From: CAVZCC01 sp963773765
GTDB lineage: Bacteria; Actinomycetota; Acidimicrobiia; Acidimicrobiales; Microtrichaceae
Assembly (NCBI GenBank): GCA_963773765.1
Contig: CAVZCC010000001.1
Span: 558,001-622,000, forward strand
Direction: 5' to 3'
DNA length: 64,000 nucleotides
Part shown: piece by piece, positions 1 to 9,363 of the stretch
Numbering within the stretch: the first letter of the stretch is position 1
How the letters are laid out: each line of letters opens with the position of its first letter
Translations under genes and position numbers: made by a program
Notes under the pieces: generated by a model
Database searches by the model: none
Told to the model about the DNA's origin: nothing
What the model saw: the letters and a program-made list of their open reading frames with translations, nothing else

Positions 1-1592
1 GCCCAGCGGTCCACCAGCGCCAGCACCACCCCGCACACCAGCACGAGGATGCAGCTCAGCGCCATGGCCTGGCCGAAGCCCGCCGGCCCCGGCCGGGACA
101 GCAGGCGCTCCACCGCGACCGGGACCGTGGGGCGGTCGGCCCGGGCCAGGAAGACGGTGGCACCGAACTCACCCAGGCACGCCACCAGGGCCAGACCCGC
201 CGCGGCCACCACCGCACCCCGGACCATCGGCAGCTCCACCCGCCACCACCGGGCCCGACGGTCCGCGCCCAGCACCGCGGCCGCCTCCGACACCGACGAC
301 GGCAGCTCCCGCAGCGCTGGTCCCACCACCCGCACCACCAGCGGCACCGCCACCAACGCCTGGGCCGCGGGCACCAGCCACCACGCCCGGCGCAGGTCCA
401 ACGGCGGGCGGCCCGCCACCAACAGCAGCCCCAGGCCCACGGTCGTGGCCGACACCCCGAGCGGGAGCAGCAGCACCCGGTCCGCCGCCCCGCCGGGACG
501 GCGTGCCACCAGGGCGGACGCGGGGACAGCCACCAGCACCGCCACGGTGGCGGCCAGCGTCGCGGTCACGAGCGACACCGCCAGGGCGTCCCACGGGGAC
601 ACGGCGAGCCCCGTTCCCGCGGCGGCGGACCCCAGGCCGGTCCAGTGCTCCAGGCCGTGCCCGTCCCCCACCCGCAGGGACCGTTCGGCCAGGGCCGCCA
701 GGGGCAGCACGCTGACCAACCCCACCACCGCGACGGCGCCCACCACCTCGGTCCACTCCCGTGGCCCCCGGGGAGCACGGGCCATGGTGGTGGTCCGCCG
801 TCCCGGCGACACGGTGCGTCGGGCCAGGCGGGCATGCAGGGCCAACGTGGCCACCACGGCGACCACCTGCAGGCCGGCCAGCACCGCGGCACCGGACAGG
901 TCGAACTGCCGGGTCGCCCGGACCCAGATCTCCACCTCCACCGTCGTCACCGGTCCCCCGCCCAGGACCACGATCACACCGAAGCTGGTCAGGCAGAACA
1001 GGAACACCACCACCGCCGCCGACACCACCGCGGGGGCCACCGCCGGCAGCAGCACGCGGCGGGCCGCCTGCACCGGCGTGGCCCCCAGGACGCGTGCCGC
1101 GGCCTCCAGGTCCGGGTCCAGGTCGGCCAGGGCCGCCGCCACCACTCGGACCATGACCGCCAGGTTGAAGCACAGGTGCGCAGCCAGGATCGCCCACCAC
1201 GTGCCCCGGGCATCCGCCAGGCCGGAGGGCCCGAGCAGCGACGCGAACGCAGCGCCCACGATCACCGTCGGCAGCACGAACGGCACCGTCGCGGCGGTGC
1301 GCACCAGACCGCGGCCCCGGAACCGGAACCGGGCGAGCACCCATGCCACCGGGACGCCGACCGCCACCGTGAGACCGCACGACACCGCGGCCTGGCCGAC
1401 GGTGACCGCGACCACCCGCCAGGTCCGCCACGAGGACAGCACCCGGTCCAACGCCTCGGTGCTCCATCCGCCGTCCACCCGCACCGCCCGGGCCAACACC
1501 GCGAGCACCGGGACGGCCACGGCCACGAACACCACGGCGACGGCCAGCCGGCCCAGCCGCGGGGACGGCCCCGAACCCGTGGGCTGCCTCAC
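1..1592 (-). CDS. thiP: Thiamine ABC transporter permease ThiP (3' end outside window)
   Basis: The minus strand is open from a GTG at 1592 to the window edge, about 530 residues. It encodes a duplicated ABC permease: many hydrophobic segments and two EAA-type loops, one around residues 140-160 (LEAAARVLGATPVQAARR) and one in the second half (EAAAVLGADRRARWWRVELP). Two fused permease halves are typical of ThiP/iron-type importers. The GTG overlaps the stop of the upstream binding-protein gene by 4 bp (GTGA), so the two are translationally coupled. With the binding protein and thiamine pyrophosphokinase behind a TPP riboswitch, the substrate is very probably thiamine or a phosphate ester. The ATPase ThiQ would be expected next, beyond position 1. 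Confidence 0.85.
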   Translation of the reverse strand, partial: MRQPTGSGPSPRLGRLAVAVVFVAVAVPVLAVLARAVRVDGGWSTEALDRVLSSWRTWRVVAVTVGQAAVSCGLTVAVGVPVAWVLARFRFRGRGLVRTAATVPFVLPTVIVGAAFASLLGPSGLADARGTWWAILAAHLCFNLAVMVRVVAAALADLDPDLEAAARVLGATPVQAARRVLLPAVAPAVVSAAVVVFLFCLTSFGVIVVLGGGPVTTVEVEIWVRATRQFDLSGAAVLAGLQVVAVVATLALHARLARRTVSPGRRTTTMARAPRGPREWTEVVGAVAVVGLVSVLPLAALAERSLRVGDGHGLEHWTGLGSAAAGTGLAVSPWDALAVSLVTATLAATVAVLVAVPASALVARRPGGAADRVLLLPLGVSATTVGLGLLLVAGRPPLDLRRAWWLVPAAQALVAVPLVVRVVGPALRELPSSVSEAAAVLGADRRARWWRVELPMVRGAVVAAAGLALVACLGEFGATVFLARADRPTVPVAVERLLSRPGPAGFGQAMALSCILVLVCGVVLALVDRW

Positions 1593-2683
1593 TCCATCAG
1601 GTTGCGCCACTGCTCCACCCAGGCGTCGCGCTGCTCGTCGATCACCTCGGCGTCGATGCTGCGGGGCGACCCGGGGACCGCGGCCCACTGCTGGAACTCC
1701 GACGGCAACGGGGTGCCCCGCACAGCGGGCAGGACGAAGTTGGTCAGCGGCAGCTCGGCCTGCCAGGCCGGGGTGAGCATGAACGAGACCAGCGTCCGGG
1801 CCAGGTCCGGGTGTTCGGCACCGGCCAGCACCCCGGCGTACTCGACCTGCGACACGCACGTGTCGGTCATGACCGTGGAGGACGGCGCGGTCGCCCCCGT
1901 CTCGCTCAGGGCCACCTCGGCCGGCGGGCTGGTGGCGTAGGAGACCACCAGCGGCCGGTCACCGCCGGACACCGTGTAGTCGGTGAAGTAGGCGTCGTCC
2001 CAGGACGGGCGCACCCGTACGCCGTTGGCCCGCAGCGCCGCCCAGTAGTCCTCCCAGCCGTCCGGTCCGTACTCGTCGACGGTGCCGATCAGGAACGCCA
2101 GCCCGGGCGAGGAGGTCACCGGGCTCTGCACCACCAGCAGGTCCCGGTAGGCGGGGTCGGCCAGGTCGGCGAGGGTCGTGGGCGGCGCCAGGCCCTTCTC
2201 CGCGAACCACCCGGCGTCCACGTTCACGCACACGTCGCCGGTGTCGATCGGCGTCAGGAGCGCGCCCAGGTCGCCCGACAGGCGCAGCTCGGCGGGCACG
2301 GCGTCGGCCCCCTCCGGCGTGAACGGCTCCAGCAGGTCCTCCGCCATCACCCTGCCGGCCAGGGTGTTGTCCACCCCGAAGAGCACGTCTCCCTCGGGAG
2401 CCCCGGCGGCGAGCAGCGCCTTGGTGAGCATGGACCCGGCGTCGCCCGAGGCCACCACCTTGATGGTGGCGCCGGTCTGCCGCTCGAACGCCGCTGCCGC
2501 CGCCTCGGGAAGGGCGAAGGCGTCGTAGGTCACCAGGACCACCTCGTCGGCACTCCCGCCGTCGGTGCCGTTCCCGGTGTCCTCGGAGCCGCCGCCGCAC
2601 CCGGCCACGACCGCCACCACCGCCAGCAGCAGGGCGAGCACCAGCGGGGACCGCCGGGTCCCCGTCGTGCGACGCCCCGTCAT
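1589..2683 (-). CDS. thiB: Thiamine ABC transporter substrate-binding lipoprotein ThiB
   Basis: 364 residues. The N-terminus carries a signal sequence ending in a lipobox (VVAGCGGG), so it is a membrane-anchored periplasmic-type receptor. The body is a type II binding protein (VLVTYDAFALPEAAAAAFER, DVLFGVDNTL, YWAALRANGVRVRPSWDDAY), matching the ThiB family, which binds thiamine, TMP or TPP. The ATG at 2683 is chosen because it overlaps the TGA of the upstream kinase gene by 4 bp; an in-frame extension further upstream lies inside that gene. Its own stop overlaps the permease start. The ThiB assignment is secure from context and sequence; ligand preference is not visible. Confidence 0.88.
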   Translation of the reverse strand: MTGRRTTGTRRSPLVLALLLAVVAVVAGCGGGSEDTGNGTDGGSADEVVLVTYDAFALPEAAAAAFERQTGATIKVVASGDAGSMLTKALLAAGAPEGDVLFGVDNTLAGRVMAEDLLEPFTPEGADAVPAELRLSGDLGALLTPIDTGDVCVNVDAGWFAEKGLAPPTTLADLADPAYRDLLVVQSPVTSSPGLAFLIGTVDEYGPDGWEDYWAALRANGVRVRPSWDDAYFTDYTVSGGDRPLVVSYATSPPAEVALSETGATAPSSTVMTDTCVSQVEYAGVLAGAEHPDLARTLVSFMLTPAWQAELPLTNFVLPAVRGTPLPSEFQQWAAVPGSPRSIDAEVIDEQRDAWVEQWRNLME

Positions 2684-3354
2684 CGGTCGCCCGCCGGGTC
2701 CGGCACGATCACGGCCAGGCACCCGGCGTCCACCGACACCACCGCGGTGTCCTCGCTGAACTCGTTGGACACGCCCCGGCCCGAGCCCGCTGCCAGCGTG
2801 TCGCCCTCCAGGGCCCACTTCAGGCCGGTGGTGGCCACGCCGACCGCGGGTCCGTGCATGGGCACCAGGGACACCGTGGTCCCGGCCGGCCCGGCGATGC
2901 GGCGTCCACCCTGCCCGCCGTGCACCGGCGTCAGGCGTGTCCGGCCCAGCCAGGCCTCCACCACCACCGGGGCCAGGGACGGTGCGGTCAGCACCCCGAT
3001 CCCTCCCACCAGGTGGTCCAGGCGTCCGGCCGGGCCGGCCAGCACCACGATGCGCTCGCTGCCCGCCGCCCGCGCCGCGTCCAGCGCCAGCTCCAGGTCG
3101 GTGAGGTCCTTGTCCGTCGGGTGGCGGTCCACGACGGACCCCGCCGCGACGGCCGCCTCCAGTCGGGCCGGGTCCACCGAGTCCATGTCCCCGACCACCC
3201 GGTCGACCCTGACGCCCAGGTCCTGGGCGACGTGCAGGCCCGAGTCCGCCGCCACCACCAGGTCGGCGCCCAGGCCGGCCAGGACACGGCCGTAGGCCTG
3301 CTGCACCCCGGGGTCCGGGGGCGGTCCCCCGGCGAACACGACCGACGTGTGCAT
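2680..3354 (-). CDS. thiN: Thiamine pyrophosphokinase
   Basis: 224 residues. Transfers pyrophosphate from ATP to thiamine to give TPP. Family motifs are visible: AADSGLHVA, GDMDSVDP near residue 55, PTDKDLTDLELAL near residue 80 and GRLDHLVGG near residue 110. The C-terminal beta domain contains the SNEF-type thiamine-site motif (GRGVSNEFSED). Start at ATG 3354, directly after the TPP riboswitch; upstream in-frame codons are inside the riboswitch. First gene of a kinase-ThiB-ThiP operon with 4-bp overlaps, so imported thiamine is converted to cofactor by co-expressed proteins and TPP can repress the whole operon. Confidence 0.9.
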   Translation of the reverse strand: MHTSVVFAGGPPPDPGVQQAYGRVLAGLGADLVVAADSGLHVAQDLGVRVDRVVGDMDSVDPARLEAAVAAGSVVDRHPTDKDLTDLELALDAARAAGSERIVVLAGPAGRLDHLVGGIGVLTAPSLAPVVVEAWLGRTRLTPVHGGQGGRRIAGPAGTTVSLVPMHGPAVGVATTGLKWALEGDTLAAGSGRGVSNEFSEDTAVVSVDAGCLAVIVPDPAGDR

Positions 3355-3357
3355 GTG

Positions 3358-3451
3358 AGCTCCCTCCGCCGGCATTACCCGGATCAGGTGTGGCGGGTCG
3401 GTGGCACGGTCAGCCACCCTCTCAGCCCGGTCGTCCGAGCTCCCCGGATTC
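3358..3451 (-). promoter_or_regulatory. TPP riboswitch (THI element)
   Basis: Read on the minus strand, the leader of the thiamine operon contains the conserved 5' part (GGGGAGCTCGG then GGGCTGAGAGGGTGG) and the conserved 3' part (ACCTGATCCGGGTAATGCC followed by GGCGGAGGGA). These are hallmark THI-box sequences. It ends a few bases before the kinase start codon, which suggests control of translation initiation rather than a distant terminator; that mechanism is inference. Confidence 0.93.
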
Positions 3452-3500
3452 GGTTGTCGCGGCCACACTACCCGGGCCCGGCCAGGGCCCGGGAGCGGGT

Positions 3501-4652
<1,152 letters not shown>

Positions 4653-4827
4653 TGCTTCTCCCCGGCTCGCGGTGACGTCGGTCAGGGTACCCGTGGCGCC
4701 GACCCCGCTCCGAGCCGGCCGGGGGAGGAATCCGTCGGGCCCGGCCAGGGTTGGGGGAGACTGTCGGTGCATCCGGAGACCTCTCCCCGCACGAACCCTG
4801 GATGGGACCCGACCGAAGGGACATGAG

Positions 4828-5934
4828 GTGACGGCGACGATCCTGTTCTGCACGGCCGGCTGGCTGCTGGGCTGGTGGGCCCTGGGCCGGTTGCGCCGTG
4901 TGGCGGACCTGCCGCCCGCGCCGACCGGCGTCGCCGCGGGGGCGCTCACCATCGTGATCCCGGCCCGGGACGAGGAGCTGAGCCTGCGGGGGCTGCTCGA
5001 GGACCTGGAGGCGGACCGTCCGGCCAACGCCCGGGTGGTGGTGGTGGACGACCACTCGGTCGATGCCACGGCCGAGATCGCCCGGTCGTTCGACTTCGTG
5101 GAGGTGCTGTCCGCACCCGACCTGCCGCCGGGGTGGACCGGCAAGTGCTGGGCCTGCCACGTGGGTTCCTCCGACGCGGAGGACGGTGTCCTGGTGTTCC
5201 TGGACGCCGACGTGCGCCTGGCGCACGGGGTGCTGGCCCGTCTGGTGGCCGAGCGTGAGCAACGGGGTGGACTGTTGTCGGTGCAGCCGTGGCACGACGC
5301 CCGCCGCCCCTACGAGAAGCTCTCGGCGCTGTTCAACGTGATCGCCGTCATGGGCACGGGTGCGGGCAGCCGCGGTCGGTCCTCGGGTGCGTTCGGGCCC
5401 GTGCTGGTCACCTCGGTACGGGACTACCGGTCCGTCGGCGGGCACGCCGCGGTGGCCGACGAGGTGGTGGAGGACCTGGCCCTGGCCCGGAACTACCGGA
5501 CGGTCGGGATCCCGGTGGAGGTCCTGGCCGGCTCGGGAGGCGTCCGGTTCCGCATGTACCCGGCCGGGTTCCGCCAGCTCGTGCAGGGCTGGACCAAGAA
5601 CTTCGCCTCGGGCGCCGGCTCCACCAGACCCGTCCGACTGGCCGCGATCGTGGTGTGGGTCACCAGCCTGGGCAGCGGCGGCCTGGCCGCGCTCGATGCG
5701 GTCCAGGGCGACCTCCCGGTCGCGGTCGCGGTGGCCATCTACGGTCTGTTCGTGGCCCAACTGTTCGTGATGTTCCGCCAGGTCGGCAGCTTCGGGCTCC
5801 CGACCGCCCTGCTGTTCCCCGGGCTCGTGGTCTTCTTCTTCGCGGTGTTCCTCCGGTCGACCTGGCTCACCCACGTGCGGCGCACGGTCCGCTGGAGGGG
5901 CCGCGCGGTCCCGGTGGGCGCGACCCGGGGCTGA
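4828..5934 (+). CDS. CrtQ-like family 2 glycosyltransferase
   Basis: 368 residues from GTG 4828 (AAGGGA about ten bases upstream). N-terminal membrane anchor, then a GT-A glycosyltransferase domain: VIPARDEE, VVVVDDHSVDAT, VFLDADV (DxD-type) and VADEVVEDLALA, the last like the ED/QxxRW region. Three to four C-terminal transmembrane segments follow. The layout matches CrtQ, which glycosylates a C30 carotenoid acid in staphyloxanthin synthesis. The next gene, two bases downstream, is CrtO-like, and that pairing is the main support for a glyco-carotenoid role. Acceptor and sugar are unknown. Confidence 0.75.
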   Translation: MTATILFCTAGWLLGWWALGRLRRVADLPPAPTGVAAGALTIVIPARDEELSLRGLLEDLEADRPANARVVVVDDHSVDATAEIARSFDFVEVLSAPDLPPGWTGKCWACHVGSSDAEDGVLVFLDADVRLAHGVLARLVAEREQRGGLLSVQPWHDARRPYEKLSALFNVIAVMGTGAGSRGRSSGAFGPVLVTSVRDYRSVGGHAAVADEVVEDLALARNYRTVGIPVEVLAGSGGVRFRMYPAGFRQLVQGWTKNFASGAGSTRPVRLAAIVVWVTSLGSGGLAALDAVQGDLPVAVAVAIYGLFVAQLFVMFRQVGSFGLPTALLFPGLVVFFFAVFLRSTWLTHVRRTVRWRGRAVPVGATRG

Positions 5935-5935
5935 C

Positions 5936-6490
5936 GTGCTGGTCGACCTCTCCCTGGACCGGGCCATCCTGGTCTCGTGCCTGGCCTGGATCCTGATCGG
6001 GTTGCTCACGGGGTTCTTCGTCCACCGCCTGGGCATCCGACGCCTGGACCACGACTCCTGGCTCACCCGGCCCCGCTCCTTCGAGGACGGCGGGCGGTTC
6101 TACGAGCGACGGCTCCACATCCGCCGGTGGAAGGACAAGCTGCCGGAGAAGGGCGACCTGTTCAGGGGCGGCTTCTCCAAGCGGCACATCAGGAGCCGCT
6201 CCGACGCCTTCCTGGAGCGGTTCGCGGCGGAGACCCGGCGGGCCGAACTGGTGCACTGGATGAACGCCGTGTCCGGGCCGGTGTTCCTGATCTGGTGCCC
6301 CTGGGGCCTGGGCCTGGTCATGGTCGCCTTCGGGTGGGTGGCCCACCTGCCCTTCATCTGCATCCAGCGCTACAACCGGGCCCGCATCGAACGGACGCTC
6401 GACCGACGCGGTCACCGCCCGCTGCCCGGCCCGGCACCGGGGACGGCGGGTGCAGCCGACCTGCTCCCCAACGTCGCACCGGACAGCTGA
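5936..6490 (+). CDS. CrtO-like glycosyl-carotenoid acyltransferase
   Basis: 184 residues from GTG 5936, one base after the CrtQ-like stop, so coupled. Two N-/mid-terminal membrane segments surround the signature GGRFYERRLHIRRWKDKLPE and GDLFRGGFSKRHI, which matches the glycosyl-4,4'-diaponeurosporenoate acyltransferase (CrtO) family. Members esterify the sugar of a glycosylated carotenoid with a fatty acid. A membrane location and a role finishing a glycolipid-like carotenoid are inferred from family and neighbour. Some members act on other glycolipids. Confidence 0.72.
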   Translation: MLVDLSLDRAILVSCLAWILIGLLTGFFVHRLGIRRLDHDSWLTRPRSFEDGGRFYERRLHIRRWKDKLPEKGDLFRGGFSKRHIRSRSDAFLERFAAETRRAELVHWMNAVSGPVFLIWCPWGLGLVMVAFGWVAHLPFICIQRYNRARIERTLDRRGHRPLPGPAPGTAGAADLLPNVAPDS

Positions 6491-6516
6491 CGGGCGGGCA
6501 CGCTACCCTCCCGGCC

Positions 6517-6822
6517 GTGGCAGCTTCCTCGGACACCATGACCCGGGCCGGCGTGGTCGGGCTCATCCTGGGCCTCGCCGCCTACGTGACCGGCCTGCAG
6601 AAGCTCGTGCTGGACCCGATCCTGTCCGGCTTCCGTGACCTGGCACCGTCGGCCCAACTGGCCATCCTGGCCGGCCTGGTGGCGGTGATCGCCCTGGTGC
6701 TGGTCCTGCGGGCCCGCGGCCGGCGGGCCGAACTGGCCCGGGCCGGCGAGGAGGTCGCCCGCAACCTGGGCGACGCGGGGCCCGGCGCCCCGGCGGCGCA
6801 GCCCCTCACCGCGCCGCGGTGA
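6517..6822 (+). CDS. Small two-helix membrane protein
   Basis: 101 residues from GTG 6517. Two hydrophobic segments (AGVVGLILGLAAYVTGLQ and LAILAGLVAVIALVLVLRA) are followed by an Arg/Glu-rich tail. No family recognised. It overlaps the next gene start by 4 bp (GTGA), so it is probably co-translated with the alpha/beta hydrolase. The start is the first GTG after the CrtO-like stop; no strong ribosome binding site is seen. Function unknown. Confidence 0.5.
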   Translation: MAASSDTMTRAGVVGLILGLAAYVTGLQKLVLDPILSGFRDLAPSAQLAILAGLVAVIALVLVLRARGRRAELARAGEEVARNLGDAGPGAPAAQPLTAPR

Positions 6823-7809
6823 ACCCCGACGTCCGGGCCCTGCACGGGTCCGTCCGCGTCCCAGGACTGGACGAGCCCGGTGACACCATCCACTTCCGGG
6901 TCTTCCATCCCGCGGCCCCCACCGGCAGCGACCGCGAACGCCTGACCGGCGAGCTGCCGGCCGACACCTCCGCCGCGCCGTGGCCGGTGGTCCTGGTGCT
7001 GCCGGGGGTGAACATCGGCCCCGAGGGCTACCGGTGGCTGGCGGAGGACCTGGCCCGGCTGGGATGCGCCGTGGTCACCTACGCCCTGGTGGGCGAGATC
7101 ATGCCCGGCGTCGGTGGGCATCACCCCCGGTGTGGACCTGGATGCCTGCCGGGCCGGCACCTACGGGACCCGTCCCACCTGCCTCGCCCTCGCGCCGCTG
7201 CTGGAGGCCCTCGGCCGGATCGACGCGGACGGCCGACTGGCCGGGTTGCTGGACCTGGACCGGGTGGTGCTCCTGGGGCACTCGGCGGGCGGCACGCTCA
7301 CGTTGCACAACGCGACCGCGGCGTGGTTCCCGGTGGTGGCGGCGGTCAGCTTCGCGGCGCACACCATGGGCTCCACCTCGCTCGGCCACGACGACGGCAC
7401 GGTGCTGGCCGTGCCCGGGACGGTGCCCAAGCTGGTGATGGGGGCGGAGCTCGACGGCGTCGTCGCGTCGTCCTCGGACCGCTACGGACGCGACATCCAC
7501 GCCGGCACCCCGCATGACCCGGTCACGCGCACGTTCACGGAGGGCATCACCACCGGGCGGGGCGACTGCCACCTGGCCATCCTCCGGGGCGCCACCCACA
7601 CCTCCATCCTCAGCCCCCACGACCCGACCACCGCCCGCGGCTACCTGGACCCCGAGCCGGGCCGCCCGGAACGGGACCTGCGGGACACCATCGCCGGCCT
7701 GGTCACGGCCTTCCTCGGCGCCTACGTGCTGGGTCGGCCCGGGGCCGGGGAGCAGCTGGCCACGCTGCTGGACGACACCGACGCGGTGTCCTCCACCCTC
7801 ACCGCCTGA
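6819..7809 (+). CDS. Alpha/beta hydrolase, chlorophyllase/dienelactone hydrolase-like (frameshifted in this sequence)
   Basis: Two overlapping frames make one protein of about 330 residues. The first part gives PWPVVLVLPGVNIGPEGYRW; then the frame must shift at 7113-7114, where GTCGGTGGGC would read in frame as GTCGTGGGC. The second part carries the nucleophile elbow GHSAGGT and a late GATHTSI that may supply the catalytic His. The P-V-V-L-x-L-P-G opening strand and GHSxGG elbow fit the chlorophyllase/dienelactone hydrolase group of esterases; I cannot separate these by eye. It precedes the operator at 7884 and the transporter genes. Hydrolysis of an ester is likely, the substrate unknown. 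The break looks like a one-base sequence error. Confidence 0.6.
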
Positions 7810-7883
7810 TCTGGCGGTGGGGGTGGTCGCGTCGCCCGCCCCCTCCCCGACGTGAACGTGACCACCGGCACTTGGTAACGTCT

Positions 7884-7910
7884 GTTTCGTTCAGCGAAAC
7901 AATGTTCCTC
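7884..7910. promoter_or_regulatory. IclR-type operator, site 1
   Basis: Half-sites GTTTCGT, GCGAAAC and GTTCCTC spaced by three bases each (10-bp period). TGTTTCG and CGAAACA are perfect inverted arms. It lies 86 bases upstream of the transporter binding-protein gene. Same motif as the other sites near 19.6, 23.6, 29.9, 35.5, 40.6, 40.7 and 44.1 kb. Confidence 0.65.
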
Positions 7911-7996
7911 AACGGTGCGGCGGCCCGGCGGGGTGGGTACGTTCTGTCGAGGTCCCGTGCAACAGCGGTCCGGTGGACGGAGAAGGGCGGCGAGGG

Positions 7997-9361
7997 ATGG
8001 GCAGACGAGCACAGCGGCGCCGCACGGCACATCGTGCCGCGCTCGCGTTCGCCGTGCTGGTGCTGGTCCCGACCGCGGCCTGCGGCGCCAAGCCCAGCGC
8101 GGAGGTGGCGGCCAAGGCCTCGGCGAAGCAGGCCGAGCAGGCCCAGGTGTCCGCCGAGGACGGCCCGGGCGTGACCTCCGAGGAGGTCAAGGTCGGGTTC
8201 GTGCTGCTGCAGACCGACAAGCTGGCCAAGACCCTGGGGCTCACCCTGCCCCCGCCGGGCGACCTGGAGGCGCAGATCGGGGAGATCGCGGCGGAGGTCA
8301 ACCGCACCGGTGGCATCGCCGGCCGCAGGATGGTCCCGGTCATCCGTCCCTTCGAGGCCCTGACCGACAGCCAGGCGAGTGAGGAGAAGCTCTGCAAGGC
8401 CTTCACCCAGGACGACCAGGTCTTCGCCGTGGTGCTGGTGGGGCAGTTCCAGTCCACCGCCCGCTCCTGCTACGCGCAGGCGGAGACCCTGATGCTGGAC
8501 ACCACCGCGTTCCCGCTGGACCAGGAGAGCTTCGAGCAGTACGAGCCGTACCTCTGGCAGCCGAGCTACCCGGAGTACGGCGAGCTCAATGCCGCCATGG
8601 TCAAGGACCTGGGGGCCAGCGGGTTCTTCAAGGGCGCCACGTTGGGCGTGATCGGCATCGACAACGACCAGAACCGCCGGGTGTACGACGAGCAGATCGG
8701 TCCCGCCCTGACCGACGTCGACGCCGAGCCCGAGGACGTGCGCTGGATCGACGGATCCAGCAGCTCCTCGCTCCAGAGCGGCCAGGACCAGGCCGTGCTC
8801 GCCTTCAAGGACGCCGGGGTGGACCGGCTCCTGGTGGTGGGAGGCAGCCGGCTGGCGTCGTTCATGATGGCGACGGCGCAGAAGCAGGACTGGTACCCCC
8901 GGTTCGCGCTCTCCACCTGGGACAGCCCCGACTTCGGCATCCGCAACTACCCCGAGTCCATGAGGGGCGCGGCCGGCGTGAGCCTGGTCCCGGGCTTCGA
9001 CGTGGCCGACGAGGAGTACGAGTTCCCGGCCGTTGGAGGCGAGGAGGACTGCGTCGAGGTCCTGGAGCGCAGCGGCGACACGTTCGAGACCAGGGCCAAC
9101 GTGCGCCAGCAGCTCCTCTACTGCGACGCCGCGTTCCTGCTGCGCGACGCGTTCGAGGGGTCCGACGGGCCGGTGAACGCGGTGGAGTTCCAGGCCGGCG
9201 TGGAGGAGCTCGGCGACGACTTCGTGTCCGCCTCGGGCTACGCCTCGGGCTTCGCCCCCGGTCGGTTCACCGGCGCCACCGGGTTCCGGCGCATGGTCTA
9301 CGACCCCGACTGCAACTGCATGCGCCTCGACGGCGGCACGCGGACGTTCGAGGCGGGCTGA
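7997..9361 (+). CDS. Branched-chain-type ABC transporter substrate-binding lipoprotein
   Basis: 454 residues from ATG 7997 (purine-rich AGAAGGGCGGCGAGGG upstream). Signal peptide with lipobox (VPTAACGAK), then a periplasmic-binding-protein type I fold of the LivK/receptor-ligand-binding class: EEVKVGFVLLQTD, GEIAAEVNRTGGIAGRRMVP, FAVVLVGQFQSTARSCYAQ. It precedes the fused transporter genes by two bases, so it is the receptor of that importer. The operator upstream links its expression to the catabolic region. Despite the LivK fold the ligand need not be an amino acid; such receptors often take aromatic or dicarboxylic acids. Confidence 0.85.
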   Translation: MGRRAQRRRTAHRAALAFAVLVLVPTAACGAKPSAEVAAKASAKQAEQAQVSAEDGPGVTSEEVKVGFVLLQTDKLAKTLGLTLPPPGDLEAQIGEIAAEVNRTGGIAGRRMVPVIRPFEALTDSQASEEKLCKAFTQDDQVFAVVLVGQFQSTARSCYAQAETLMLDTTAFPLDQESFEQYEPYLWQPSYPEYGELNAAMVKDLGASGFFKGATLGVIGIDNDQNRRVYDEQIGPALTDVDAEPEDVRWIDGSSSSSLQSGQDQAVLAFKDAGVDRLLVVGGSRLASFMMATAQKQDWYPRFALSTWDSPDFGIRNYPESMRGAAGVSLVPGFDVADEEYEFPAVGGEEDCVEVLERSGDTFETRANVRQQLLYCDAAFLLRDAFEGSDGPVNAVEFQAGVEELGDDFVSASGYASGFAPGRFTGATGFRRMVYDPDCNCMRLDGGTRTFEAG

Positions 9362-9363
9362 CC

